From Selenomonas sp. FOBRC6 (lineage in GTDB: Bacteria; Bacillota; Negativicutes; Selenomonadales; Selenomonadaceae): a stretch of DNA of 64,000 nt. Positions 45,101 to 54,301 of this stretch are shown piece after piece. The notes below the pieces were generated by a model that saw only the letters and a program-made list of their open reading frames with translations, was not told the DNA's origin and searched no databases. The stretch spans positions 19,801 to 83,800 of the forward strand of contig NZ_ALKG01000119.1 in NCBI RefSeq assembly GCF_000286455.1, read 5' to 3'. Position 1 is the stretch's first letter. The number at the start of each line of letters is the position of its first letter. Both the position numbers and the translations under genes were made by a program.

Positions 45101-45740
45101 ATTGGAGAATGACATTCAGGCGCTCGGCTCTGTGAACCCGAATGCCGTCGAGGAGTATGCGGAGAAGAAGGCACGCTACGAGGAGGAAGAGGCACAGATT
45201 GCCGACCTGAGCGCCGCAAAACAGGATATAGAGCAAATTATCCAGAAGATTGATCAGGATATGACGCGCACATTTCGCGATGCGTTCCATCAGATTCAGG
45301 AATACTTTAACGAAATCTTCGTGCGTCTCTTTGGCGGCGGCATTGCGGAATTGCGTCTGACGGACAAAGAGGATATACTAAGCAGTGGCGTTGAGATCCT
45401 CGTGACCCTGCCCGACAAGAAGCGGCAGAACCTCTCCGCGCTTTCCGGCGGCGAACGCGCACTCACAGTCATCGCATTGCTCTTTTCCTTCCTGCGCTAT
45501 CGCCCCTCGCCGTTCTCCATTCTGGATGAGATCGACGCGCCGCTCGATGAGGCGAATGTCTCGCGTTTCGGTGAATTCCTGCAGGAGTTTGCAAAGAACA
45601 CGCAGTTTATCGTCGTCACGCACCGAAAGGGAACCATGCGTGCGGCGGATACCATGTATGGCGTTACGGTAGAGGATGCCGGCGTATCAAAGGTGCTGTC
45701 CATACGCTTGAAGGATTATGAAGCGGAGCAGTCCGCCTGA
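42171..45740 (+). CDS. smc: Chromosome segregation protein SMC
   Basis: The ATPase core of bacterial condensin. The 1189-residue protein has the head half-site with VGPNGSGKSNI (about residue 32) and QNRLNDILDSRPEDRR. Two long coiled coils flank a hinge at about residues 500-670 (YEGFGRDVQIVL to the hinge motif PGGSLSGGG). The C-terminal half-site has SALSGGERALTVIALLF and the Walker B FSILDEIDAPLD. GTG 42171 is the likely start, GTG 42180 an alternative. ScpA and ScpB lie 2.2 kb downstream of its end. Confidence 0.97.
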   Translation: MRCVQLKRLEAYGFKSFAERIVVQFDQGITAVVGPNGSGKSNITDAVRWVLGEQNIRMLRGLRSEDIIFAGSAARRALSVAEVVLVFDNTDKMLPIDYDEVVVKRRLYRNGDSEVYLNDSRCRIKDIYQLFADTGIGHDGMSIIGQNRLNDILDSRPEDRRVFFEETAGITKYRTRKQEGLRKLRENEGDLVRLNDIMYAHAAELEPLAAQSEKTMKFRSLDAERRQYQMTALVHQHGRLMQEQDALDQTLRMHRDEEAREMRARMDAEGKKNALEADITVIDHRMQAEEQVGRSVQEKLDTLRQEAALIKGRQDQGKKREEDIERMRVSASAKIDATDQEIVQIQVQLERKRAEITEKNVQQTAAQVASERLDEIIAGEEQHMAQEEHSRHAVQRVLARLREELAVARNAAHTEEENRQQEEERARRQDLLAAAQGELAHINHAINLSEKKMQQFSQEGDQLHTEIGDLRRTIDRDEAQLRQSDAELLRIRQSLDFQRRMQDSYEGFGRDVQIVLQAQEGWRKNVSGTVADLIRIPERYLTAIDVALGGSVRNIVTEDTDTAKAAISYLKRKNGGRVTFLPLTTITVRQPRAVDLRRCHGVIGWANTLVQAEGRFQKVADHLLAQTLVMENLDDALIVAKQEGYRLRIVTLTGELLNPGGSLSGGGRRKQSSALLNRRAEIETLSDTLRAQEEAHRDIRVSLEQQKQQLKETSNRYTENRTAADRLSQELVDERGKRRVLEERIADQMATLQEMERAEDARLARGAQLAARRTRIERHIAVCTDHESRFTEAIAQLNERCEELRTARREQHEHLHTLDVAVAALSAEIETGERNRKSRELEHAEAHRSLSEVMDQATQLADELRVDEQRLSELERDIDDQDAALQEHEKRSAVLKDQRLAHEAESRVLDAAVKSAVSRIEAIRTKQHDCDKQLERIHIRIEDCRTRLLSDFGLTPEAAAAGILDVDEASLEKRLRALENDIQALGSVNPNAVEEYAEKKARYEEEEAQIADLSAAKQDIEQIIQKIDQDMTRTFRDAFHQIQEYFNEIFVRLFGGGIAELRLTDKEDILSSGVEILVTLPDKKRQNLSALSGGERALTVIALLFSFLRYRPSPFSILDEIDAPLDEANVSRFGEFLQEFAKNTQFIVVTHRKGTMRAADTMYGVTVEDAGVSKVLSIRLKDYEAEQSA

Positions 45741-45759
45741 AAAGCAGAAAGGAGCTATT

Positions 45760-46695
45760 GTGGGATTCTTTGATCGACTGAAAAAAGGTCTGACGAAGAC
45801 ACGGGAGAACTTCACGCATAATATTGAACGCCTCATCATCGGATATGCCGATATTGACGATGAGCTGATCGACGATCTCGAGGAGACTCTGCTGATGGCG
45901 GATGTCGGCGTTAAGACGACGGAGACGCTCATTGCAGCAGTGCGCAAGGGAATCAAGCAGAAGGAAATACGCACGCCCGAGGATCTGATCCCCTTTTTGG
46001 AAAAGGAGATCGTACAGATTCTGGAAGTGGGAGAGAATACATTCCATATGGCAGAGCAGGGACCGACGGTGCTGCTCGTTGTTGGCACGAATGGTGTCGG
46101 CAAGACGACGACCATCGGGAAACTGAGCGCCTATTATCGCAGAGAGGGGAAGTCCGTCCTGCTCGCGGCAGCGGATACCTTTCGTGCAGCCGCCATTGAT
46201 CAGCTCGAGATCTGGGGCAAGCGTGCAGATGCACAGGTGATAAAGCACGGCGAGGGTTCCGACCCTGCTGCTGTTGTCTTTGATGCTATGCAGGCAGCGA
46301 AGGCACGCAATATCGACATTGTCATTGTCGATACGGCGGGACGCCTCCAGACCAAGTCCAATCTCATGCAGGAACTCGAGAAGATCTATCGTGTCATTAG
46401 ACGTGAGATTCCGGGGGCACCGCATGAGACGCTACTCGTCCTTGACGCAGGTACCGGGCAGAATGCGATTAGTCAGGCAGAGCTTTTTACGCAGGCTGCG
46501 CCTGTTTCCGGCGTTGTGCTTACGAAACTCGACGGAACGGCAAAGGGCGGCGTAACCATCGGCATCAAGTCGCAGCTGTCCATTCCGATCAAGTGGATCG
46601 GTGTCGGCGAGGGGATGGACGATCTGCGACCCTTCCATGCGGAGGATTTTGTGAGCGCTCTATTCGTCAAGCGTGCGGACGAAGCTGCAGAATGA
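45760..46695 (+). CDS. ftsY: Signal recognition particle receptor FtsY
   Basis: FtsY docks SRP-ribosome complexes at the membrane. The 311-residue protein has the N domain (FFDRLKKGLTKTREN onwards) and the G domain with VVGTNGVGKTTTIGKLS, DTAGRLQTKSNLMQEL and TKLDGTAKGG. It lacks the long acidic A domain of E. coli. I chose GTG 45760 because AGAAAGGAG lies 6 nt upstream; the frame is open to ATG 45718 inside smc. smc-ftsY adjacency is common in Firmicutes. Confidence 0.95.
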   Translation: MGFFDRLKKGLTKTRENFTHNIERLIIGYADIDDELIDDLEETLLMADVGVKTTETLIAAVRKGIKQKEIRTPEDLIPFLEKEIVQILEVGENTFHMAEQGPTVLLVVGTNGVGKTTTIGKLSAYYRREGKSVLLAAADTFRAAAIDQLEIWGKRADAQVIKHGEGSDPAAVVFDAMQAAKARNIDIVIVDTAGRLQTKSNLMQELEKIYRVIRREIPGAPHETLLVLDAGTGQNAISQAELFTQAAPVSGVVLTKLDGTAKGGVTIGIKSQLSIPIKWIGVGEGMDDLRPFHAEDFVSALFVKRADEAAE

Positions 46696-46729
46696 CGAAG
46701 AGGATATGTGGATGAAAGGGGGATCCGCC

Positions 46730-47275
46730 ATGTATGAGGATCTTATAGAAACAAAGTGCAGCGGTGAGCATATCTTTGACGGCACGCTGCTCCATGTGCG
46801 CCGTGATATGGTGCGTCTGCCGAACGGGAAGGAGTGCGTACGCGAGTGGATTCACCACCCGGGCGCGGCGGCGGTGCTCCCCGTGATGCCGAACGGCAAT
46901 GTGATTCTGGTGCGGCAGTTTCGCTATCCCATCGGGAAGGTAACGCTTGAGGTGCCTGCAGGAAAGCTCGATATGGAGGGGGAGGATCCCCTGCACTGTG
47001 CACGCCGCGAGCTGTCGGAGGAGACAGGCTATACGGCAGAGCAGTATGAGAAGCTGACAACGATTGCAACAACGGTCGGATTTTCCAACGAGTACATTCA
47101 TCTCTATCTCGCGCACGGGTTGTCGGTCGGACAGCAGCATACAGATGAGGATGAGTTTGTCAATGTCGTTCAAATGCCGTTTGCCGAGGCTCTTGCGATG
47201 GTGAGGACAGGAGAGATCATCGACTCCAAGACCATCATTTCCTTATTGATGGCAGAAGAACGCCTGAGCGTCTGA
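46730..47275 (+). CDS. nudF: Nudix hydrolase, ADP-ribose pyrophosphatase type
   Basis: A 181-residue Nudix enzyme. The Nudix box reads PAGKLDMEGEDPLHCARREL then SEETGY, with one extra residue between the first Gly and Glu of the textbook pattern. The flanking VRQFRYPIGKVTLEVPAGK is typical of ADP-ribose pyrophosphatases, which hydrolyse ADP-ribose to AMP and ribose 5-phosphate. ATG 46730 follows AAAGGGGGA; an in-frame ATG at 46712 is less well placed. Confidence 0.88.
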   Translation: MYEDLIETKCSGEHIFDGTLLHVRRDMVRLPNGKECVREWIHHPGAAAVLPVMPNGNVILVRQFRYPIGKVTLEVPAGKLDMEGEDPLHCARRELSEETGYTAEQYEKLTTIATTVGFSNEYIHLYLAHGLSVGQQHTDEDEFVNVVQMPFAEALAMVRTGEIIDSKTIISLLMAEERLSV

Positions 47276-47291
47276 CGAGTGGGAGAGATAT

Positions 47292-47921
47292 ATGTTCGGA
47301 TTTGATTTTGAAGAGATGCTGCTCGGAATACCGGGGCTCATCATTGCCATGACCTTTCACGAGTATGCGCATGCGCGTGCTGCCGTCTCACTCGGAGACT
47401 TCACACCGCGCCTGATGGGGCGTCTGACACTCGACCCGCGCGCGCATATCGATCCCATCGGACTCATCATGCTCTTTCTCGTCCGTTTTGGATGGGCAAA
47501 GCCCGTCATGGTGAATCCAAGCAATTTTCGTCAGCCGCGTCGGGATGATATTCTGGTGTCTGTCGCTGGTCCTGCGATGAATCTGCTGCTTGGATTTATT
47601 GCCTTCTATATGATCCTCTTCATTCGCTCGCATAATATCGATGTTTCACCGATTACATACGGGATCATACAGATGATCTTTGTCTACAACGTCAACTTCG
47701 CGATCTTCAATATGCTTCCGATTCCGCCGCTGGACGGCTCGCATATTGTGCGCAACCTTCTGCCGCCAGATCTCGCATATCGCTATCAGGCGATCGAGCG
47801 CTACAGTCTGCTCATTATGATTGTGTTCATTGCAACACCTCTGCTGAGCGTTGTCCTCATGCCGCTGTTTCGTCTCGTATACGGCGTATACAGTGCGATC
47901 GGCAGTGCGCTCTTGTTCTAG
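47292..47921 (+). CDS. Site-2 protease family membrane metalloprotease (M50)
   Basis: A 209-residue membrane protein with the zinc motif HEYAH (His23, Glu24, His27) in the first membrane helix and the third ligand Asp148 in NMLPIPPLDGSHI. About five hydrophobic segments are present and no PDZ domain. It belongs to the short S2P group often found beside scpA in Firmicutes. The substrate is unknown. It lies 8 nt before scpA. Confidence 0.9.
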   Translation: MFGFDFEEMLLGIPGLIIAMTFHEYAHARAAVSLGDFTPRLMGRLTLDPRAHIDPIGLIMLFLVRFGWAKPVMVNPSNFRQPRRDDILVSVAGPAMNLLLGFIAFYMILFIRSHNIDVSPITYGIIQMIFVYNVNFAIFNMLPIPPLDGSHIVRNLLPPDLAYRYQAIERYSLLIMIVFIATPLLSVVLMPLFRLVYGVYSAIGSALLF

Positions 47922-47929
47922 GACTGTCT

Positions 47930-48658
47930 ATGGCGGCGGATTATCTTGTCAAATTGGATGCGTTTGAGGGACCGATGGATCTGCTCATGCATCTGATCGA
48001 AAAGAATAAAATTGATCTCTATGACATCCCTATTGCGGATTTGACGCGTCAATATCTGGATCACATCGATACGTTGTATCAATTTGATATTGAATATGCA
48101 AGCGAATTTCTCGTGATGGCGGCGACGCTCCTGCGGATCAAATCGCGTATGCTGCTGCCGAAGAGCGATGCAGCGGAAGATCAGGAGGAAGATCCGCGCA
48201 TGGAGCTTGTGGAGCGGTTGCTTGAATATCGTCGGTTCAAGGAGGTCTCGTCCATACTATTCTCCCTGAACGATGCCCAGAGCCCGTATGTGGAGCGCGC
48301 GCCGATGCCGCTCCCCGCACATCGGCTGCCGATTATGGGGCTTTCAGCAGAGGCTCTTATGCGCATCTTTGCGGATGTGCAGCGCGTACGAGAAGAGCCT
48401 GTGATTCCCGCCGTTGTAGTATCGGCAGAGGAATATCGCGTGCAGGACAAGATGACGGATATTCTCGAGCTGCTTAGGCACAGGAACGGCAGAATCAAAT
48501 TGAATGAGGCGTTTCCAACGGGAACGCGCGAGGAGCTTCTGTCCGCCTTTTTGGCACTTTTGGAACTTGCAAAAATGCAGATGGTCTATATCTCCCAGGA
48601 ACATCTCTACTATGAAATCGTCATTTCGGCAAAGGAGGGGAGCCGTGCAGTCTCTTAA
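47930..48658 (+). CDS. scpA: Segregation and condensation protein A (kleisin)
   Basis: ScpA bridges the SMC heads. The 242-residue protein has YLVKLDAFEGPMDLLMHLIEKNKIDLYDIPI at its N-terminus (the kleisin N domain, residues 5-35), FLVMAATLLRIKSRMLLPK, an acidic linker, and a C-terminal winged helix (RIKLNEAF region) that binds the SMC head. Its end overlaps scpB by 14 nt. Confidence 0.95.
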   Translation: MAADYLVKLDAFEGPMDLLMHLIEKNKIDLYDIPIADLTRQYLDHIDTLYQFDIEYASEFLVMAATLLRIKSRMLLPKSDAAEDQEEDPRMELVERLLEYRRFKEVSSILFSLNDAQSPYVERAPMPLPAHRLPIMGLSAEALMRIFADVQRVREEPVIPAVVVSAEEYRVQDKMTDILELLRHRNGRIKLNEAFPTGTREELLSAFLALLELAKMQMVYISQEHLYYEIVISAKEGSRAVS

Positions 48659-49304
48659 TCGGGCGGGCATATTGGAAGCCGTTTTGTTCGCTGCCGGAAT
48701 TCCGCTCTCCGTACCGAAACTCGCTGAAATCATTGAGGCACCCGAGTGGGAAGTGCAGGAAACACTAACCGAGCTGGAACATATCCTTTCGGAGCGCGGG
48801 AGCGGAATCTTTTTGCGCAGATCGGCAGGTGGCTATCAGCTCGTGACACATCCAAACGCCTTTCCGTGGGTGAAGAAGCTGTCCGAAAAGGTGCAGCCGA
48901 CACTCTCGTCTTCGGCAATGGAGACGCTTTCCATCATTGCGTATAAGCAGCCGATCACAAAGCAGGAAGTGGAGCATATCCGTGGGGTGCGTGCAGAGCG
49001 TTCCATTGGACGGCTGCTCGAACTCGAGCTGATCTGTGAAATGGGGCGCAAGCATGTGATCGGGCGTCCGATTCTCTACGGAACGACGGATTTGTTCCTG
49101 CGCGCATTCGGGCTCGAGCAGATTGCGGATCTTCCTGAACTCCCGGAGATGGACGATGTCAAGGATACGCTGGATGATGACCAGCTGCGCCTCTTCGAGG
49201 AAATGCGCGCTGCAGCGGATGTCATCGAGCATGAAGACGGGGACGACGATGGCGGGGCGGATGGAGAGAATGTCTCTGTGTTCTCACACAATGCAAAGGA
49301 TTGA
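48645..49304 (+). CDS. scpB: Segregation and condensation protein B
   Basis: ScpB dimers bind ScpA in the condensin complex. The 219-residue protein has two winged helices, the first from ILEAVLFAAGIPLSVPKLAEII and the second with LSIIAYKQPITKQEVEHIRGV, followed by an acidic tail. I chose GTG 48645 because AAAGGAGGGG lies just upstream; the open frame extends far into scpA in another frame, which is a shadow. It slightly precedes a TTG-started U32 gene. Confidence 0.95.
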   Translation: MQSLNRAGILEAVLFAAGIPLSVPKLAEIIEAPEWEVQETLTELEHILSERGSGIFLRRSAGGYQLVTHPNAFPWVKKLSEKVQPTLSSSAMETLSIIAYKQPITKQEVEHIRGVRAERSIGRLLELELICEMGRKHVIGRPILYGTTDLFLRAFGLEQIADLPELPEMDDVKDTLDDDQLRLFEEMRAAADVIEHEDGDDDGGADGENVSVFSHNAKD

Positions 49305-49309
49305 AGTCA

Positions 49310-51808
49310 TTGGTTGAATTACTCGCTCCTGCGGGAACGAAGGAAGCATTTCTCGCTGCCGTAGAAAACGGAGCAAATGCAGTTTATCTTGCCGGAAAGA
49401 TGTTTGGCGCACGCGCCTACGCCTCCAATTTTGATGAGGATGAGATGGCGGAGGTCATTCGGCACGCACATCTCAAAAATGTGCAGGTTCATGTTGCTGT
49501 CAATACGATTGTCGACAGCGATGAACTTCCGCAGTTAAAAGAATATCTCGCCTTTCTCTACGATGTGGGTGCAGATGCTGTACTATTGCAAGATCTCGGT
49601 GCTGTACGCGTGGCGAAGGAGGTCGTTCCGCAGCTTCCGCTGCATGCGAGCACCCAGATGACGGTACATAATCTCGCTGGTGTTCGGGCGCTGGAGGAGC
49701 TTGGCTTTTCGCGTGTCGTACTGGCGCGCGAGCTTTCCATTGCAGAGATTCGCCACATCTGTGCCGAGAGCCGTGCTGAAATTGAGTCATTCGTGCATGG
49801 CGCGCTCTGCGTCTGCTACTCGGGGCAATGTCTGATGAGCAGCATGATCGGCGGCCGCAGCGGCAATCGCGGGCGCTGTGCGCAACCCTGTCGTCTGCCC
49901 TATACATTGGTCGATGCCAACGGAAAGGATGTGCTTGGGGAGTCGGCTGGGAACTTCCTTCTCTCGCCGCGCGATCTGAATACGATCGAACTCATCCCTG
50001 AGCTGCTTGATGCGGGCATTGATTCGCTGAAAATCGAGGGACGCATGAAGCGCCCCGAGTATGTCGCAACGATTGTGCATACATATCGCAAGGCGATCGA
50101 CCATTATCTCCATCGCGAGAGTGCCCCCGTTGACGCGGAGGATCTCGATCATCTGGCGCAGGTGTTCAACCGTGACTTTACAACGGCATATATGGAAAAA
50201 CGCCAAGGCAAATATATGATGAGCGATCGGCGACCGAACAACCGCGGCCTCCTGATCGGGCGCGTTTCTGGGTATGACCGCAGTTCGCACCGCGTCACGG
50301 TGAAGCTGTCCAGAAAACTCGCCATCGGAGATCAGGTGGATTTTTGGGTGAAGGTCGGCGGCCGTGTCAGTGCTGAGATCGAGCATCTATACGATGCACA
50401 GGGAAAAGAGTGCAGTGAAGCGGCTGCGGGAGATACAGTGTCGTTCGTCATCCGCGGCAAGGTGCATATGAATGACCGCGTATTCAAGGTCTATGATGCG
50501 AACCTCATGGATGCGGCAAGACATTCCTATGATCCCGTGCACAGCGAAAAAATCCCGCTTTGTGCTGTTCTTTATGCAAGGCTCGGAGAAAAGCTGCGTC
50601 TCCACGTTGAGGATGATGCGGGGAATGCTGTGGACAGTGAGAGTGACTATGTTGTCGCGCGAGCGAATAACCGCCCTCTCACCATCGAGACTGTGCAGAA
50701 ACAGATGGGACGACTTGGAACAACACTGTTTTCCCTTGCGGAACTGTCCTGTGAGATGGACGATACTGTGATGGTGCCCGTCAGCGAACTGAATAATCTG
50801 CGCCGCTCTGCCATTGCCTCACTTGAGGAGCTTCGCACACATCGTTTTCAGCAAAAGCGAAGCGATACCGTGCGGATTGCCGCGAAAAATAGTGCAATGC
50901 CGGTAAGACACAAAACAGAGCTGCCAGCTCCCGCTGCGCTGATGGCTGCGGTCGATGATCTGGCGGCGATGAAGGCGGCTGTCGCCGCTGGTGCGGACGG
51001 CATTCTCTACGGAGGAGAATCTCTCCGCGGTATTTCATTGCATCCGAAGGACTATGAAGCTGCATGGGACTATGCACAGGAATGCGGCGTGCGGATCGAC
51101 TACAACACGCCCCGCATTGTGCGCGGGGACGAGCAGGCGGCTCTGATCCGTCTCTTTGAGGGCTTTGGAGAGAAGTTGCCGTCGGCGCTGCACGTCCACC
51201 ACATCGGTACGGCATTCCTTGCACGCGAGCGCGTTCCCGTTACGCTCCATGCGGATTATTCGATGATCTCCTATAACCCGTCTGCACTGGATTTTCTCTA
51301 TTCATATGGATTCGGCGAAGCAACGCTATCGCCCGAACTCAACAGCAGGCAGATGGAGCGCCTTGTAAAGGCAAGCCCCATGCCTCTCACGACTCTTGTC
51401 AGCGGGCGTCTCCCGCTTATGATTTCGGAGTACTGTGTCCTGGGCAGTTTTCTTGGCAATCTCGATACGGGGAAATGCTCGATGCCCTGCCGCAGACAGG
51501 ACTTTTATCTCCGCGACCGCAAGGGAGTGGATTTCCCCGTGATGACCGATCAATTCTGCCGTATGCACATCTTGAACAGCAAGCAATTATCCCTGCTGCC
51601 CTATGTGCATCAGCTTCTCCATATGGGCGTGGCAACGCTGCGGATTGAGGGGCGCGGGATGCCGGTCAATGAGCTGGTGGGCGTTATTCGGATGTATCGG
51701 GCTGCAATGCGGCACAAAGGCTCGCTCAGGGAAGAAGATGAGCAGTATCTGCGTATGCAGGAGGGCAATGATATTACACGCGGTCACTATTTCCGCGGAA
51801 TCTTATAA
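49310..51808 (+). CDS. U32 family peptidase with DUF3656, RlhA-like
   Basis: An 832-residue protein. The N-terminal U32 domain begins LLAPAGTKEAFLAAVENGANAVYL, and the signature region reads FVHGALCVCYSGQCLMSS followed by GNRGRCAQPCRLPY, whose cysteines probably bind an Fe-S cluster. A DUF3656-type middle region follows, then a second barrel-like domain with CSMPCRRQDFY near residue 725. E. coli RlhA of this group hydroxylates C2501 of 23S rRNA; this assignment is by family only. TTG 49310 fits AAAGGA at 49295 better than TTG 49301. Confidence 0.82.
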   Translation: MVELLAPAGTKEAFLAAVENGANAVYLAGKMFGARAYASNFDEDEMAEVIRHAHLKNVQVHVAVNTIVDSDELPQLKEYLAFLYDVGADAVLLQDLGAVRVAKEVVPQLPLHASTQMTVHNLAGVRALEELGFSRVVLARELSIAEIRHICAESRAEIESFVHGALCVCYSGQCLMSSMIGGRSGNRGRCAQPCRLPYTLVDANGKDVLGESAGNFLLSPRDLNTIELIPELLDAGIDSLKIEGRMKRPEYVATIVHTYRKAIDHYLHRESAPVDAEDLDHLAQVFNRDFTTAYMEKRQGKYMMSDRRPNNRGLLIGRVSGYDRSSHRVTVKLSRKLAIGDQVDFWVKVGGRVSAEIEHLYDAQGKECSEAAAGDTVSFVIRGKVHMNDRVFKVYDANLMDAARHSYDPVHSEKIPLCAVLYARLGEKLRLHVEDDAGNAVDSESDYVVARANNRPLTIETVQKQMGRLGTTLFSLAELSCEMDDTVMVPVSELNNLRRSAIASLEELRTHRFQQKRSDTVRIAAKNSAMPVRHKTELPAPAALMAAVDDLAAMKAAVAAGADGILYGGESLRGISLHPKDYEAAWDYAQECGVRIDYNTPRIVRGDEQAALIRLFEGFGEKLPSALHVHHIGTAFLARERVPVTLHADYSMISYNPSALDFLYSYGFGEATLSPELNSRQMERLVKASPMPLTTLVSGRLPLMISEYCVLGSFLGNLDTGKCSMPCRRQDFYLRDRKGVDFPVMTDQFCRMHILNSKQLSLLPYVHQLLHMGVATLRIEGRGMPVNELVGVIRMYRAAMRHKGSLREEDEQYLRMQEGNDITRGHYFRGIL

Positions 51809-51817
51809 GAGGTATCT

Positions 51818-54175
51818 ATGGACACTGAGTCATTCAAGGTCTTGGAGTACGAGAAAATCACAAATTGGCTGGCATCATTTGCCGCCTCCGTACGCGGTAA
51901 GGAGCGCTGCCGCAGCGTCATACCGTCCGGCGACTACGATGAGGTCGTGCGACTCCATGCAGAAACGGCGGAGGCGGTACAGATTCAACAGATGCAGTCG
52001 CCGCCCTTCGGCGGGATCTACGATCTGCGTGTAATCTTGAAAAAGGCGACAATGAGCTCCGTTCTCGAGCTCGATGAACTTCGTTCCATTATGAGTACAA
52101 TGGGCGGCATGCGGAATGTGAAATATTTTTTTCGCGATCTCGTGCAGGATGTTTCGCTCCTCAAGGATATGGCAAGACCGATTGAAATCCTTGGCACATT
52201 GGAGCGCCATCTTAGGGATACGATTGATGAGCACGGGAATTTTCGCGATGATGCCAGCCCTGAGCTGCGCAGGATCACGCGCGAACTCCATACGGCGCAA
52301 GCACGTGTAAAGGATCGGCTGTCCGCCATCCTGCACGATGCGGCGAATCAGAAATATTTTCAGGAAGCGATTGTCACCGTGCGCGATGAGCGCTACGTTA
52401 TTCCCGTCAAACAGGAATACCGCAATTATTTCCCTGGTGTGATTCACGATCAATCGTCAAGCGGTGCAACGCTTTTCGTGGAGCCGTTGGCGACGGTAGA
52501 GCTGAATAATATCGTGCGGCAGATGGGGCTTGCACGAGAGCAGGAGATTCAGCGCATCTTGCAGAAGCTATCGGGGGAGATTGCACAGTCCGCCGCGATT
52601 CTCGCGGAAAATTGTGAGATTCTCGCGGAGATTGACCTTATCTTTGCCCGTGCGGGTCTTGCGCGCGAGATGGAGGCATATCCGCCAACGCTGAATCGTG
52701 ATGGAATTGTTCAGCTGAAGCGGGCGCGGCATCCGCTGCTTTCAAAGGATAAGGTCGTACCAATTGATATCGAGCTCGGCAAGAACTTTTCCATACTCCT
52801 CATTACGGGACCAAATACGGGCGGCAAAACCGTGAGCATGAAGACGCTCGGACTCTTGGCACTTCTGGCGCAGTCCGGCTGCTTCCTGCCGACGGCGCCG
52901 GATTCGGAACTTCCCGTCTATCCCAATATCTATGCGGATATCGGAGACGAGCAGAGCATTGAACAGAGCCTTTCCACCTTCTCGGCGCATACGAGGAACA
53001 TCGTTCGCATCATCGACAAGGCGCAGCAGGGCGACCTGATCCTGCTGGATGAGGTCGGGGCGGGCACCGATCCCGATGAGGGCGCTGCTCTTGCGCGCAG
53101 CATTATCGAGCACTTCTTGCAGCGTGATATCGCCGTTCTTGCAACGACGCATTATGCGGCGCTCAAGACCTACGCCTACACACAAACGGGCGTGGAGAAT
53201 GCCTCGGTGGAATTCGACTTAAAGACGCTGCGTCCGACCTATCGTCTCCTGATCGGAATTCCGGGAGCGAGCAATGCCTTTTCGATCAGTCGGCAGCTCG
53301 GCTTGCCGCAGGAGATTGTTGCGCGTGCAGAAATCTATGTCAATGAGGAGCATACGCATTTCGAACGCGTTGTCAATGAACTCGAACAGGAAAAGAAGGA
53401 CTACGAGATAAGGAATCGTGTACTGTATGACAAAGAGCGTGAAATAACAGCTGTCGAGGCACGTCTGCGCAGCGAACGTGAAACACTTGCCGCATCTCGG
53501 CAGGAGCTCCTGCACAAGGCGCGCGAGGAGGCAAATAACATCGTGCGCGAGGCACGGCGCAGCGCAGAGGAAACGATCAAGTCACTCAAGGATCAGTTCG
53601 ATGATCACGGTGTCAAGGAGCGTCGCAAGGCGATTCAGGAAGCCCGAAACAGACTGGATGAGGCATACGTTCCGGCACGTACAGTGCGCAGTACTCCGGT
53701 CGGCAAACCCATGCGCCCCGATGACATTCAAACCGGCGATATTGTCTATATTGACAGCCTCGCGCAGGAGGGGACGGTGCTCTCCGTTCAGGGGCACGAG
53801 CTTGCTGTTCAGGTGGGCGGACTGCGCACGATTGTCAAGATGAGCGCGTGCAGATTTGTCAAACGGAAAGCACAAAAGCCGCCTGTGGAGAAGGTGCGCG
53901 TTGCGGCATCGATTTCCAGAAAAGCGGCGGAGATCCGACCGCAGATCGATGTGCGCGGCATGACCGTGTCCGAAGCGGAATCCGTGCTTGGAAAATTTAT
54001 CGATGACGCTGTTTTCACAGGGCTCTCCAAGATCCTTCTGATTCACGGGAAGGGTACGGGTGCGCTGCGGCAAGGGCTGCAGGAGTATCTGAAACATCAT
54101 CGCTCCGTACTGTCATTTGCGTTTGCGGATATTTCCGAAGGTGGCACCGGAGCGACTGTTGTGGAACTGAAATAG
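51818..54175 (+). CDS. mutS2: Endonuclease MutS2 (ribosome collision/recombination ATPase)
   Basis: A 785-residue MutS2. It lacks the mismatch-reading domain of MutS. The ATPase has LLITGPNTGGKTVSMKTLG (about residues 325-345) and LILLDEVGAGTDPDEGAALA. A coiled coil runs from about residue 510 to 620, then a KOW-like part and the C-terminal Smr domain (IDVRGMTVSEAESVL and LLIHGKGTGALR). In B. subtilis MutS2 acts on stalled ribosomes, while in others it suppresses recombination; which applies here is not visible. It follows the U32 gene by 9 nt. Confidence 0.94.
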   Translation: MDTESFKVLEYEKITNWLASFAASVRGKERCRSVIPSGDYDEVVRLHAETAEAVQIQQMQSPPFGGIYDLRVILKKATMSSVLELDELRSIMSTMGGMRNVKYFFRDLVQDVSLLKDMARPIEILGTLERHLRDTIDEHGNFRDDASPELRRITRELHTAQARVKDRLSAILHDAANQKYFQEAIVTVRDERYVIPVKQEYRNYFPGVIHDQSSSGATLFVEPLATVELNNIVRQMGLAREQEIQRILQKLSGEIAQSAAILAENCEILAEIDLIFARAGLAREMEAYPPTLNRDGIVQLKRARHPLLSKDKVVPIDIELGKNFSILLITGPNTGGKTVSMKTLGLLALLAQSGCFLPTAPDSELPVYPNIYADIGDEQSIEQSLSTFSAHTRNIVRIIDKAQQGDLILLDEVGAGTDPDEGAALARSIIEHFLQRDIAVLATTHYAALKTYAYTQTGVENASVEFDLKTLRPTYRLLIGIPGASNAFSISRQLGLPQEIVARAEIYVNEEHTHFERVVNELEQEKKDYEIRNRVLYDKEREITAVEARLRSERETLAASRQELLHKAREEANNIVREARRSAEETIKSLKDQFDDHGVKERRKAIQEARNRLDEAYVPARTVRSTPVGKPMRPDDIQTGDIVYIDSLAQEGTVLSVQGHELAVQVGGLRTIVKMSACRFVKRKAQKPPVEKVRVAASISRKAAEIRPQIDVRGMTVSEAESVLGKFIDDAVFTGLSKILLIHGKGTGALRQGLQEYLKHHRSVLSFAFADISEGGTGATVVELK

Positions 54176-54217
54176 GTGATTCTGACAGCATGCGGCTCCA
54201 TTTTTGACAAAATATCC

Positions 54218-54245
54218 TTACAAAATTTGCAGTTTGTGTTAAAAT
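54218..54245 (+). promoter_or_regulatory. Candidate promoter for the PBP gene
   Basis: TTACAA (54218-54223), a 16-nt spacer and TAAAAT (54240-54245). A perfect TTGACA at 54204-54209 has no -10 box at the right distance. Confidence 0.4.
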
Positions 54246-54301
54246 AAGGAGAATTGGACACAGTATGCGCAGTGGAGAGACATCCAGACAGGAAGGTATC
54301 T

